Source: Tubulanus polymorphus (Eukaryota; Nemertea; Palaeonemertea; Tubulaniformes; Tubulanidae). From it: a DNA stretch of 64,000 bases. The translations under genes were made by a program, and so were the position numbers. Below the pieces are notes generated by a model. That model did not search any database. It was given only the letters and a program-made list of their open reading frames with translations, and was not told the DNA's origin. Where the stretch lies: contig NC_134031.1 of assembly GCF_964204645.1 (NCBI RefSeq), positions 3,145,001 through 3,209,000 of the forward strand, given 5' to 3'. Of the stretch, positions 44,013-56,353 are shown in pieces. How positions within the stretch are numbered: position 1 is the first letter of the stretch; each line of letters opens with the position of its first letter.

Positions 44013-46161
44013 AAAATGTTTAAGATTTTCTGCTCATATAATTCGAACATTCCGAAGCGAAGTTTGGGAAACTATTCATCTCTGGTTGCATCACCAACTC
44101 GGCTTAAGTACACCCTAGCGCCGCTGTATTTGAGTAGTCTGATCGATGCATTAAGAAAAAGTTCCTTGCGTAACAGACGACCAAGATGCATTTAGTAACT
44201 GCAACACGTATCCGTTTCATCGCTGGAAGGGGCCTATATCAACGGCGAGCAGGGATTCCTTCTTCAATAACCCAATTTCCGATTTTCTTATTTTCTCAAA
44301 TGGCTGACGGTCGAAATGAATTAGAATTCTTTTTCGCAGTTTCGCGGACTGGCTCATTTTCAATTCTGTCACGTTCATCAGATCGTTAAGGAAACGATCA
44401 GTCATTTTCGATCGCGAGTATATCGAGTCCCAGGCGGCTCGCTCGAAATCGTTTTCGCCCGAAATGATTATAATTACTAAGTTAACCTTCAAATAGAAAA
44501 CGTGTCTTGTTGTCTAGAAACACCGTTATACCGCCCACTACATGTAGGTTTCTCTAGCCTATGGCAGGCGAGAAGAAATTGGCGTAATTAAGAAACGTGG
44601 TGAAAACCGAAAGACTGTGAAGCACATCCCGAGGACTCTTGCGGTATTCATCGACATGGTCAGGAAAATTTTCTCGTTAATTGCACTTGTCTTAAGCGTG
44701 TTTGAAAAACAACGGTTCCGCAGTTCTTCTCAGGACCCGAGGGTAGACGCGGAACAATCCTCACCGGTGATTGATCGTGTAGAGCTATTTGTCAGCGAGG
44801 ATAGCCAACCGTCCGACCACCGTTATAACCGTACACGCTTAATCGGCCAATGAGTGATAACACACGAACGCTTTATCTCCTGGCATTACACTTCGCTGAC
44901 CACTTATCCAATTTTATGACAGGACGGCGACGCAACCGGGAAAGCCATAAATCATCAAAGGCGTAAAATCTGCGTCGAGAAAAGCGCTTAGACGTGGATT
45001 TATAATGGCCAACTTTTTTCCAGTCGGGTGTATTTTTTGTCAATGGATGAGTAAGTCTTCGAAACACGTTTTTGACGCTTGTTTTGGTGTTGGAATAATG
45101 ACGAAATGACGCTAAACTGCGAAACAGTCCCCATGACCCGCCAAGGACGATTATACATGGAAGGGTTTTTCTACCCGTTCGGCAGAAAACCCTATTGTTG
45201 ATTCTCTCGGTTATTAGTCCCCTTGTCCTGCGAATGACAAGAATTGATAAATAATCGAAAGTCTTCGCTTTGAATGGGAGCAACGGCACGAGTAACTAAC
45301 GGTCTCGCCCCGCATGGCATAAATGGTTCGTATCCTGTTTGAAGAAGAGTTTCTTGTTCAAGGGTTCTTTTCTGTTCATAGAAATACCTCATATCCGCAG
45401 TGATTTAAAGGAGTGAAAAGAAATTACACTTGGCGAAAAAAAACGTTAAGAGAATACGCTTAGCAACAGTGTTAATCGTAAGACATAGATAATTTATTCA
45501 TTTCATCATTATCTATTTCTGTTTTATACGTATTTCCTGAGAAAAGTAAAACAAATGAACTTCGATGATTTCGTAAGAATCTCCGTGTGTAACTCTATAT
45601 TGAAATGTCTATATTCGGCTTATACACGTTGACTCGCAGTTAGATTTCTTCACGTGATGACCATTCCGTTTCGTTTGCTGTCTTTTTCGTCTGTCGCGGT
45701 TGATTTTCTTTTTCATCTTTTTAACCGGTGCTGAAATAAGAAAATTCGTATATCTACGACACTTCTACTAATAAAGGAAGGCACCCACCGCTGACTTTGC
45801 TCCTATCGGAGCCAGCCTATCTATTGACTAACGGGTGGAAATCCCGCAATGAATGATCTTAACGCGGTGACATTTTCTCGCGCTTACTGGGCTTAGAAAT
45901 GTATCTTCGATCATGAACATTTCCCGAGATATTATAGAGTATCCGGGTAAGAAGTTATTTCCATATCAGATTTCCATTTTAAACATTATTTGCATTGCTA
46001 ATGTTTTATGCAGGGTTCTGATAGGAGTCTCGAGTGCAGTACTGAGCACCGCAGCATCGGTAGTTCAAAATAAATGACATTTCGAGGCTTTATGGCTTTT
46101 AGTAACATTACACGCTAGGGTTGTGGTTTTCGATTGAGTCTACAAGTACACGTCTTGATAA
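44013..46161. other. Intergenic, no gene supported
   Basis: Contains frames up to 138 codons (minus, 44873-45289) with no recognisable domain and a basic composition. No splice or promoter signals that fit a gene were seen. Confidence 0.4.
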
Positions 46162-46441
46162 TAGCCGCGATCACACGGAGACGATTTGGCCCGGGCCAAC
46201 TTGGCACCGATCAGGCATGGGCCAAATTTGGCCCGTGCCTAATTAGAGAGCGCAGTCACACTCAAACTATTCACTCGATACTAAACAATGCTCAAACAAA
46301 GCGAAGTGGATCATTTCCGGTGCTAGTTGCAATTCAAACGCGATCATTTGTCTGGTGCTAAAATTAGGCTCGGGCCTGGTCCGACGTTTTTGGTCGGGCC
46401 AAATTTGGCCCGGGCCAAAAATGCACGTGTGATCGCGGCTA
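46162..46441. mobile_element. MITE with TAGCCGCGATCACAC termini
   Basis: Inverted ends TAGCCGCGATCACACG and CGTGTGATCGCGGCTA, flanked on both sides by ATAA as a likely target duplication. The interior repeats 'tttggcccgggccaa' near both ends. At 280 bp without a frame, it is a non-autonomous DNA transposon. Confidence 0.85.
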
Positions 46442-47006
46442 ATAATACTGCGTCGACCGCATATTCGCGTGTTGGTGACGCACGTCACCATTCTCAGTAT
46501 CATGATGCTCGATGTTCGGTTTTTGTTCCGCAGAGATTTAATATGGCGGTCTAAAAAAAACCTTATCTCCGATTGTCGCGCTTGAAGTGCAAATGTGTTT
46601 TGACGCTTGTGGCCAGAAAACGGAAATTAGTTATCTTATAAAGACTGTGCACGTGACGAGACATTATTGATACATTCTAGCAGTTTCTAAATCCCTGCGG
46701 TTTGTCATCCACCGGCCAAAGCAAACGATTGCACCACGCGCTATACGATACAGCACAATTCAATAAACTTTATTCGCATAGGAAATATTATGTACAATAC
46801 AATGTACCTACCACAAATCTTAATGCTTTACTGATATTCAGTTCGTACAGCCGTGTACTTTTTTCACGTGAGGACGCCATATTGGCGGTCATATACAATA
46901 ATCGATTCATAGGCAATGTTTGGATTTCATAACTAGTCGACTAGTCAGTACTCTAGTACGGTCTTACGTACGCATTTAACATCTTGGCGGCCATCTTGGA
47001 ACTAGG

Positions 47007-47113
47007 TCCGAACTAGAGCGACCGTGCTCAGTTGCGTGGTTCGCCGGCTATTTCCGGACTATAGTTCGGACTAGCTGACATTCGGTTACCTTTAGTTCGC
47101 GAATAGTCGACCA
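47007..47113. mobile_element. Fragment of the CCTGGGCGAAC MITE family
   Basis: Shares 'gcgaccgtgctcagttgcgtg', 'ggactatagttcggacta' and 'cgcgaatagtcgac' with 6240-6412, and 'aaccgaatgtcag'-like sequence with 34366-34603. Confidence 0.6.
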
Positions 47114-50100
47114 GCCCCGATATCCTACACTGACTGATCCCCGATGAAATGTGCTGTTGAAGATGTATCTTCTGGTGTTGTGAATGGCAAGTGACGGGTA
47201 AACTAACCATGACGTCATGTGCACAGCCTCTATAAGCTCTGGTTTAGGTAATTTTATTCGTGAAAAACTTCTATTAGGAAGAACTGACCGAGGGGAAAGA
47301 GCTTTGAGCTCTTTTACGAGCAGTTCTGGTGACCTCGAGAATTTCATCTCGTACTTTTAGTAAGCGACAGCAACTAAATCGACAAGCAAGCGGTTTGTTG
47401 TATACGAACATAACGAATTTATTTGCGGATTAGTTTTCGATCAAGATCGTGACAGAAAAAAAATGTCCATGCCATTCGAAACAAGGTGCAGAAACGACCA
47501 CAATTTGATCAGATTTATTCATGAGCAGAGAAAGAGATTGGAGAAAATAGGAACTTCTTTCAAAACAAGATTCAAACCGAACTCGTCGACAAAACAATCA
47601 TTTTTTTTTAAAGTTTTCATATCACGATTACCATCAATTGAGTTATCTCTTGAAGAATTATACCAATTCTGAAACAATCTAAAGAATAGAAGACTAGAAA
47701 GTATAGGTCAGAATAGTAATAGTTACCACCACCGTATGATTCACAAAATCATAATGTTTGATCCATATATAGTCTCACTGCAGTCGTATGTAACTCGCAT
47801 GACGTAAGTGTCGAATTCATTCAAAATAAAGCACTATGAGTTAACTCATGACAACTGTAGAACTGATCTGTGTGTAGTTGATGATCAATGATACTTCTGA
47901 TATATACTGTTCTACAATGCATATCCATAAACGGAAACAACGATATAACGACTTAATTCTGACAACGTTCTAACGTCGTGCTCTTTGTTTGATACTTAAT
48001 TTATCTTGCGAACTATAATTCTGCGTTCGCATCCATTATTGAAAAACTACTAAGTTAATTAGCTATACACCGACGTGGTTCCCGATCCGATCGTCAAGAG
48101 TAGTTTCTTAATCTTTAGAAGATGTTGCGCCGACAAATTCGAGAAAGCCGGCGCTGGCGGAGATACGCAATGATGATTGCACAATCGGGAATAGCGTATA
48201 CGCAAAAAGGAGATACAGACGAAGCGAGCGCTATTTACGCATAGTTTCCAGAGAATTATCCTAATGTGGCGGTTTTTGTTCCTCATGCCGACCACGCGGG
48301 ACCCGACGGCCATACTAATGCGACGAGACCTATTATATCATCCGTTGACCACCGACGGCGCACTTTATGAAGGACGGAGATGCGGTTTATTGTCGGAACC
48401 CAGAGGAAATTACCCATTAAAGCGATGTTTCGCATTTCCCCCGACGGAAATTGGATAAAGAATTAATAACGCTAGTTAACTTTTTCCACGCTTATAGTAA
48501 GATGCAAGATAACCTTTATAACCTTTATACAATATAAAACGACTATCAATTGACTATTACGATGCGACAACCGTGTGTTATTCGTACACCGAAGATGACC
48601 GTCAGATAACGATAGGGGATAAAATAATCGATCGTAATAATAATGGAAAATATATGTTCTCTCGTCAGAATTCTGCCAGCCCTGAACGTAACGTCGCACA
48701 GTAATCTGCCATCGTTTGATCTCTATTCGTCAATATGATTGACGCGTAAACGGACAACGCGGGGTTTACGTCAAAAATCCAATATCGCGTCGACGATTCG
48801 TGGCCGAGTTTTTGGGGACAACGAAAACATTTTAGCGTCGCGAATGTCGTGCCCGTGGTATACTGTACGACTAGCAGTATTCAATTCAGGTTCGGGAAAC
48901 GATAGATCTTCGCGACGGATTTGCGTCCAAATGGAAAACTGGATTACATTCGAAGTATGATTTAGGTTTAAAATAGAACCGTATCGTTTCGTAGGCGTCA
49001 TTTATATTTCATCAATTTCAAATTTGTCACAATCTATGTCTGATGTACTGAGACAATGATAGTCTAGAGAAGAACGATTTCAATTTCGTATCAAATAAAA
49101 CGGCGAATAATTCACTAAAAAGCCTTCATAAATTTGCTTTAATACGATACGCAAAATCTTATTATCGTTCGAAGATTTTCCGAACGGCGAATAAAGCAAT
49201 AAAGCATGAACTTTGTGTCAATATGGCGTCGTCACGTTGCAGAAAATACAGCTACACGTCCTTTCTAATCGTTAGAATTTGCTGGCGTGGTTTATTTGAG
49301 GACACTATCGACCTAAAAGCGCTTATCGTTATAAATCAGAAACTCACGATACCGAACAAACTCGCTAAGCCTTCTATTTCTATTTCGATCGTAGTCATTC
49401 GGTTCCCTTCCACTTACCTACTCGATTGGTTTCTAAAACCCTTCGTTTCATTAATTAAGTGGCTTAAGTGGCATTTTTCGAATAGAGGAGCCATTAGTTT
49501 CGCAACCTCTCAAGCTCCGATAAGCCTTTACAGATGCTCGAATACACCCTATATTCTCATAGTTTGTTTGATTGAATTATTCCGACGCGTTCGTTTTTAA
49601 ACGGGAAAAACCGTTACAAATACAAGCAGGCGATCAACAAGTTTACGCATTCTAAAGGGAACGTCTATAAACAGTCGACAACAAGAAAAAGAGACGGGAA
49701 ATCAAGAAAGTATTAAGCTTGTACAATGCATGATCGAGATATTTTTGTATGAAAGGCTGAAGCAAGTGATCAGTATAGGAATGAATGTGACAATATTGAA
49801 GTACTGAACAGCATGCTACGAGCAATCTTCGATTCAGTTTCACCATCACTATGCATACTAGGTAGCATTTGGTATAGACCAATTCGCGTGACGTCACAAC
49901 GTGTCGAAATATCCATCAAGCGCAAGCTATCTGGTGTAAAACGGTTGACGTCTGTTTGACGGCCAATGTGACGCACGCGAAACGCCTATAGGGCAAGAAG
50001 GTGGGCTCCCCGAGTATGGTTAAGGTGTTTTAGATTTAGGGTGTTTAAGGTAAGGTAATCTGGAACCAGTTTCAGTCTGTGAGTATGTTCTAACTTCACA

Positions 50101-50581
50101 GTCAAAATCAACTCATTTCTAACGATGTGACACGACTCGCAGCTGGGACGGACTCTTATTTATACATTCTTAGACACGGGACTGCTGAAAAATATGGAGA
50201 ATGTTAAAACCCGCTGAAGAGACCCACGGATCCCGAAGGAATACACATTAATCTGTTGATGCATGAGTCCCCTGAGTACGCTAAGTCGGCAGTGTATAAA
50301 TTTATGAATTTGTCTCTTGAATTGAAAAAATGAAGTCAGTGCATTAACCGAATGTTGAATATTTAAGTTCGTAAAAACAAGCCATGCCTTATTGATAAAC
50401 GAGGCATTCAAATGACGAAGTTTTACAATGATAAATTAAGCACGATAGAACGTGATTTGAACGCCGATTAAGTTTACATTCAACAGTAAACGTTTACATA
50501 TACACGTACGTACAATACATACAGAGTGTATCATATCGCATGCAATGAAATATGCTTCAACTAAGATGCCGAACGAGAGAA
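47114..50581. other. Intergenic, no gene supported
   Basis: No recognisable protein. The 125-codon frame at 49223-49600 is hydrophobic in parts but matches no family I know. Confidence 0.4.
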
Positions 50582-51667
50582 TCAGCCGTTTTTAATAAGC
50601 GACACTTCTGTCATTTCGCCGCCGTAATTGCTACTACTACTATTGCTATTCAACACTCGACGACGCTGGCGACTCCTACCATAGCATAGATCTTTCAGCT
50701 GACTGCGGAATTTCTTCCCTACTAGGCAGTACAAGAAAAAGTTAACGCAATTGTTGATGGCCGACAAGTCGTACAATATGGGCAGCCACGTGATCAGTAA
50801 TCCTTTCTTCTTGTAGAACATCGTGACAATATGGAATAGAATAGACGGTCCTTCGAGGACGAAGAAGGCGAGGGCGACTAGAACGGCCCTCTTGGTCACT
50901 ATAGTTTCGATGTCCTGTTGCGAGTTTGTATTGCCGCAAGTGCGCATACCCGCCGAGCGCCGCACCGCGCGTACTATCATATAGTTCATGATGATTATCG
51001 ACAGCATCGGCACTAGAAAATAGACCAGGAAATAGCCCGTTATCACGTACAAATTCAGATAGATCGGGTGGAAGAAAGTCGTCGACAAGTTCGATTTCGG
51101 GCGGAGCCTATTCGTGCATTTGTCGAAAACGTACTTGACCTCGTAGGTCCACAGTTTCGGCAGACTGAACACGATGCTGAATATGAGAATAAGCACGGTG
51201 GCGATAGCGGCGTTCTTCCTCGTGCACCACGAGCGCGCGTGCAACGGCCGACAGCACGCTAACCACCTGTCGGTCGTCATCAAAATCACTAGATAAATCG
51301 AGAACACTTTGGACGTGGCGAACGAGAACCAAATCGCGTTCGAGGCGAGCATCGAGAATTCGAAGTAGCTCCCCAGTCGTCCGGTGAATTGAAATATTTC
51401 CGGCAACGCGTATTTCACTAAGTTCATCAACAACACGAAACTATCGGTGATCGATATGATACGCAGGATGAAGACGGGACTCGTCTTTTTCGTGCGGCCT
51501 TCTTTACCGAGTATGACGAACGCCAGGGCGTTAGTGATCAGTCCGGCAAAAACGATGACGACGAGCACGGGCACGTGTAAGACGAAATGAGCCATGTGCA
51601 CGTGAATATCCTTCATTTTACTATCGTAAATACACTCCGTGTCGTTATTTTGCGTCGAGTTATTCAT
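50582..51667 (-). CDS. Class A GPCR, FMRFamide/myosuppressin-receptor-like, intronless
   Basis: 361 residues in a single exon. The N-terminus carries glycosylation sites (Asn3 in NST, Asn8 in NDT). Helix 1 keeps Asn46 (GLITN), helix 2 Asp75 and helix 4 Pro170. The helix 3 end is DRW (133-135) in TTDRWLACCRPLHA. Helix 6 has LEGP (271-274), and helix 7 has N-F-F-L-Y (309-313) in NNCVNFFLYC, followed by helix 8 GKKFRSQL. TTDRW..CCRPL and the NFFLYC ending are typical of protostome FMRFamide and myosuppressin-type receptors. Cys184 is present in loop 2, but no Cys is seen at the top of helix 3, so the usual disulfide is missing or made with Cys12. The tail is Ser/Asn-rich, with basic RSRQRRR before it. 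The ligand is unknown. Confidence 0.88.
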   Translation of the reverse strand: MNNSTQNNDTECIYDSKMKDIHVHMAHFVLHVPVLVVIVFAGLITNALAFVILGKEGRTKKTSPVFILRIISITDSFVLLMNLVKYALPEIFQFTGRLGSYFEFSMLASNAIWFSFATSKVFSIYLVILMTTDRWLACCRPLHARSWCTRKNAAIATVLILIFSIVFSLPKLWTYEVKYVFDKCTNRLRPKSNLSTTFFHPIYLNLYVITGYFLVYFLVPMLSIIIMNYMIVRAVRRSAGMRTCGNTNSQQDIETIVTKRAVLVALAFFVLEGPSILFHIVTMFYKKKGLLITWLPILYDLSAINNCVNFFLYCLVGKKFRSQLKDLCYGRSRQRRRVLNSNSSSSNYGGEMTEVSLIKNG

Positions 51668-54600
51668 GGTCTGTTCGTTCAGCGCTACGTCGTCGGAATA
51701 TGAAAGCTCCAGCTCCTATAGCGCGTGTATGCGTTTAAGTCGTACGTTACCGACACAAAATAACGGCGATATATCTCAATACGTATATAACATGATACTG
51801 GGTCATCATTCTTGTAATTGGTATATTGTTCAACAGTAAATCAGGCTAATCGCGACGATGGATCGTTTTTTCGTTTTTTGTTTTGTATTTTTCGAATTTG
51901 CGAACAAATTATTCCATATTGAAGCGCGTATAACTTTTTGTTGCATTGATCTTGTTATTTCATTGTCCGCCGTATTTCCAGCCGCGCCAAATGAGGCTTA
52001 TTTCCGATGCCTGAAAAGATAAAGCGAAGCTCGAAAGATTAATAAATATATCGACAATGTTCCTGCGGCACTGACCAGAAGTTTTTACAGTAGTCTATGC
52101 CTTATTGGTAACTGGTCAAACCAGCAAACCGCTCTAACCGGCAAATTTTGATTAGATTTACATGTAAATATCCCCTCCCTGATTCTCATTTGGTCTCCGG
52201 CCAAACCCAAGATGGAATCTACTGCAGTTTACCTTTCAGAAAACCTTCAAATGATATTCCTCAAAAATAGCAAGTAAGAACTGATAAAATTTGTGATCAT
52301 ATTGGTGATGGTGACGATTCGGACCAAATCAAAAGAAAACATGACTCGATCTCCACCAATTGTTTTCTAAATACCGGTACTACGAAGCACCGCGTTTAAA
52401 CCCAGTTCTTCTTTTTCAGGTGACAATTTCGTGTCAAGTTAAAAAAAGAATTGGTTGATAACGCGTGTATTATTGCATCTTTTCTTTGAATCAACCATTA
52501 TATCAGACCGGGAAACAAAATCGATGTAAAATCCTAGCTAAACAACGGCAACTTTTTAAACAGACGGTTATATTCTCAAACAGACGCCAATAATATAATC
52601 GTTACATTCTGGGTTTGTCCGCACAAAACTCGTCCATTATTTCCATGTTTTGAACTGAGATACGGATATTTCACATCGAAAACAGTTATGAAGAAGTTTA
52701 TAGATATTCCTTTGTTATTATCGGTAAAGTCCTATGCCGGTTCAGACTGGTTGGAATATTGTTTGAATGAGCTGGAACCGAAATTTTCAATTATGCACTT
52801 CGATTTAAAAAAAAAATTCTGAAAAACATTCGACCGCCAATCAAACAACTATCGATGTATTTCGATTTCCGATTTCAGAATTAAACCCCCGTTTCGCTCT
52901 CGACAGGTGGGGAGGGTTTGTAAGGACACCAAATCATAAGAATCAAACGTTATTTCACCGATCGATGATTAACAGGGTCAATACCTATTTTAAGATGAAA
53001 AAAACGGGGTATCGGGGCCGAATTCCGCCGGAAATTGCCGAGTGTCGACGGAGAGTACCGAATGCAACGTAAACGCGCATTACCGCATTACGTAATTAGC
53101 CTTGCCGGTTGGTGGCAGCGTTCCCGGAATCTTGTGAGTGATCGCCTGAAATACTCCAACATGAAATCAAAAACAGCTGACTGCCGAACATACAAAATTC
53201 TCTCTCTGGTAAAAGTATGGACTCTTAAAGACGAATTGCGTTAGTGCCCCGAGCCCAGAAGCTCAAACAAACTATGACGGCGCACGTGCGCGATCTTCGT
53301 TCTTTTTCACAGGACGCATATCCCGTACGGAGGACAGTCTTCATATTAGATTGGTTGCCGGCGACCAGTCTATTTTCATATGAACATGTACGTCTCCCTG
53401 TGCGCGTGGTGGTTCGAACCCCGGTAAAAAACCACACTAATTAATCAATCCGGGCATTAATCGCGCTAGTGCTTTCCTGGTTTTATCGCAACGTTCAGAC
53501 ATAACTAACGCTAAAACTAAAACGGCTAAAACACCGATACGAGATTGGCAACAACTACCACTGACTACCGTTAAAGCTGTGTCACATCTTGATCGTAACC
53601 AAATTATTGAATGTATTATCCGATATGTATCTAGTGTCACAGCTGACACTTCACTGATTCGATCTAGTCTAGTCTTGATTGACCCATCTCGGCCTCAGCG
53701 AACCGAAACAAGATTGATAGTCACCAAGCTTGCATGTTCTCTTGGTTATTTGGTTTCCGCAACCTTCGAAGTTAAGTGAGTTTTATACGTAGTTTCTGAA
53801 ACCAGCATCTTTTCAAATTCTCTCTGAAATCGGGCGTTTTTTTAGAATCCTTGTAGGCATCGGTTCCAAGCAAATATGCATAACGTGTTCGAAATTCGAG
53901 CGACGTAACTCCCCGATGAGCTCTCTCCAATGCCAAGAAAATATGTTTGCTTCTCAGATTGCGTTGACAAACAATGACGAAAAATCAATCGGAACTATTT
54001 TTTGTTCGAACTTTCTGTTGACGTCTCATCTTTTCCCTCACAACCAACATAGACTTTTTGTAGAAGTACTCACGAGACCGATCGGTCCCTGAGAGCAATA
54101 ATAATCATTCTCGTGTTTATCCGCATTAACGATTCCCCTCGTTCATCCTTTCAGAACTAGGCCAAGCATGCATAAATTTACCCAACTAATGAAAACTAGA
54201 GGGAAATGGCTTCAACAACTTACCCGGCATCAAAACCGCTTTCAAATTTTCGATGTGTGTAATGTGAATCTATATCCAGAATATTTGTTAATTGTCTGTG
54301 AATTAATGTGAACAGCATCAATTATTGTAACTTCTGTAATCTTTGTTTTCGTTTTTGTGCTCTGAACAAATCTACTTTCGTCGAGCTTCAAAACATTTTC
54401 ATATTCATCCCGTACGATGATAATGCTTTTTCTCGCGATAACCATTGCGATCATCAAATATTACACTCGAGAAATGTTTGAACAAATTTGTAGTAAACAA
54501 ACGAATGTTAAACGTAAGCCTTTCCGATGTAAGTAGGTCTTGTGTAGAGAGTTCAAATAGTTGAAAATCCATAGTAGCAACAACAGTTCAAATCGCATTT

Positions 54601-55267
54601 TCTAATGAGTATATAAATCTATTCTAGCAGGTATTCAAAACAAAAGCTAATTACAAACATTATCGATTACTAATTACTACTTATTATTTAACATAGATAC
54701 CAGTATGATATGAAAGTTTAATCACTTGCGCTATGCCTGAAGAGGGGAAAATGTAACTCCCGAAAATGTTTGCTAGAATGAGTTTATATACTTATTAGAA
54801 AATTAGATTTGTACTGTTTAGTTGTTGCTTCTATGGATTTTTCAACATCAGTTGGACATTCAGGTCAACGCATTTGTCGGCTCAGATATTCCATAATGAG
54901 TCGGGGTTCATTCGGTTACATTACACGGTCTTAATTAGAACTTAAAATCGTAATTAGATATCGGTACGAATACCGAGTTGGGGTCAGGTTTAGCAGACAG
55001 CGCGCACCGTAGAAGTTGGCAGGTGTAATTAAAGGTGATAACTCTCCCGCAGCATACGTATATACATAGTCCACACAGCGGGTTACTTTCACAGTTCCTC
55101 TGACCAGTGCAAACAGTTTGAGAAGGCCCGTCAGTTGCGCAAGAAGTCTTCGCTGTCACCTAACAGTTTTGAACATTCAATGCACATCTGCATGATAGGA
55201 TTAAGAAGTTGAGGAAAAGTGCTTGATTCAAGGAGTGAAATACTGATCGGAAAGTTGAAGTGTAAAC
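51668..55267. other. Spacer between two divergently transcribed GPCR genes
   Basis: About 3.6 kb between the starts of the two receptor genes, so both promoters should lie here. A T-loop-like GGTTCGAACCCC occurs at about 53411, without a tRNA cloverleaf. No gene was seen. Confidence 0.5.
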
Positions 55268-56353
55268 ATGGTTATCACCGAAAATGCCGTTTTCAGCGTT
55301 GCTAGATATTACATGGCTTACGTCAATCCGTTTATCATATTCTCGGGAGTTGTCGGAAACGTGTTGACGCTCGTCGTCCTACCGACAATTCGTAACAAAG
55401 TGCACAGCGCGACGGTAACGTATTTACTCTGTCTGGCGGTCAGCGACTTGCTCGTTCTATTTTCGTCGAGTATTCCGGAGTGGTACGGAATTCACTTACC
55501 GGCCGTCATCGATCACGACAGCGACTCGTCGTCGACTTTTCCCAGGTTGAACATCCTCACAATCAGCGACGCGGCATGCAAGAACCTTTTCTACATCTAC
55601 GACGCTTCCTCGACGATTTCCGCGTGGATTCTGGTCATATTTGCCGTGGAACGATGCATAGCCATTTGGTTTCCGCTCAACGTTTCTACCCTGGTCACCA
55701 AACGGCGTAGGTACGTGGCGGTATTTTTTGTCATCTGTCTTGCGTGTCTCACTCGCTTCCCGTCGTTTCTCTACGCCGCTGTTCATTCGCCTGTCGGCAT
55801 TAACGTAACGATATGTTCGATCAAACCTTCCAATCTGGCACCGGGCATGTTTCAGTTGTATTCCATTCTCCAGTACATGCTGCATACGACAATTCCGTGG
55901 GCGGCTATTTGTACTAACTCGGCCCTAGTCCTGGCTCGGATACGCTCGCCTTACGGGCACCTCAGATCGGCTTCCGCTGTAAACATCAAACGCGATCGTA
56001 AATGCTTGCTGAATCTGATGGCCGTCAACGGCGCGTTTATCATCTTACTCGGCCCGCAGACTATCATCGGAACCTTGTACACGTGCTCGCGAAGTCAGAG
56101 TAGCGATTTGAGTTTCATACCGGCCGGGTTCACGTCTCATTTGACGCATCTGTTCGAATTGAGCGTCCTGGCGAAGAACATCGCCGCGGTGAATCATTCG
56201 ATAAACAACGTAATTTACACGTACAACATCAAACAGTATCGCGAAGGTTTGAAGCGAATTTTCTGCTGTCGACGAAACGACGATTCATCGGCGAGATACC
56301 TGAATCGGCGTAGCGCTATCAGTGCACGTCGGTCATCGGAAACGGATTTATAG
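55268..56353 (+). CDS. Class A GPCR, peptide-receptor-like, intronless
   Basis: 361 residues in one exon with a strong start context (AACATGG). Helix 1 has GN (30-31), helix 2 LAVSD (56-60). Cys104 and Cys183 can form the conserved disulfide. DRY is replaced by ERC (128-130, in AVERCIAIWFPL). Pro210 is in helix 5 and LGPQ in helix 6 (261-264). Helix 7 ends N-N-V-I-Y (313-317) instead of NPxxY. Cys333-Cys334 after helix 8 could be palmitoylated. The last residues, ETDL, fit a class I PDZ-binding end. ERC..WFPL and SINNVIYTYN resemble FMRFamide-receptor-like orphans of annelids and molluscs. The ligand is not predictable. Confidence 0.88.
   Translation: MVITENAVFSVARYYMAYVNPFIIFSGVVGNVLTLVVLPTIRNKVHSATVTYLLCLAVSDLLVLFSSSIPEWYGIHLPAVIDHDSDSSSTFPRLNILTISDAACKNLFYIYDASSTISAWILVIFAVERCIAIWFPLNVSTLVTKRRRYVAVFFVICLACLTRFPSFLYAAVHSPVGINVTICSIKPSNLAPGMFQLYSILQYMLHTTIPWAAICTNSALVLARIRSPYGHLRSASAVNIKRDRKCLLNLMAVNGAFIILLGPQTIIGTLYTCSRSQSSDLSFIPAGFTSHLTHLFELSVLAKNIAAVNHSINNVIYTYNIKQYREGLKRIFCCRRNDDSSARYLNRRSAISARRSSETDL

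Noticed and set aside
55496-55885. 129-codon minus frame
   Set aside because: It is a shadow of the plus-strand GPCR at 55268-56353.
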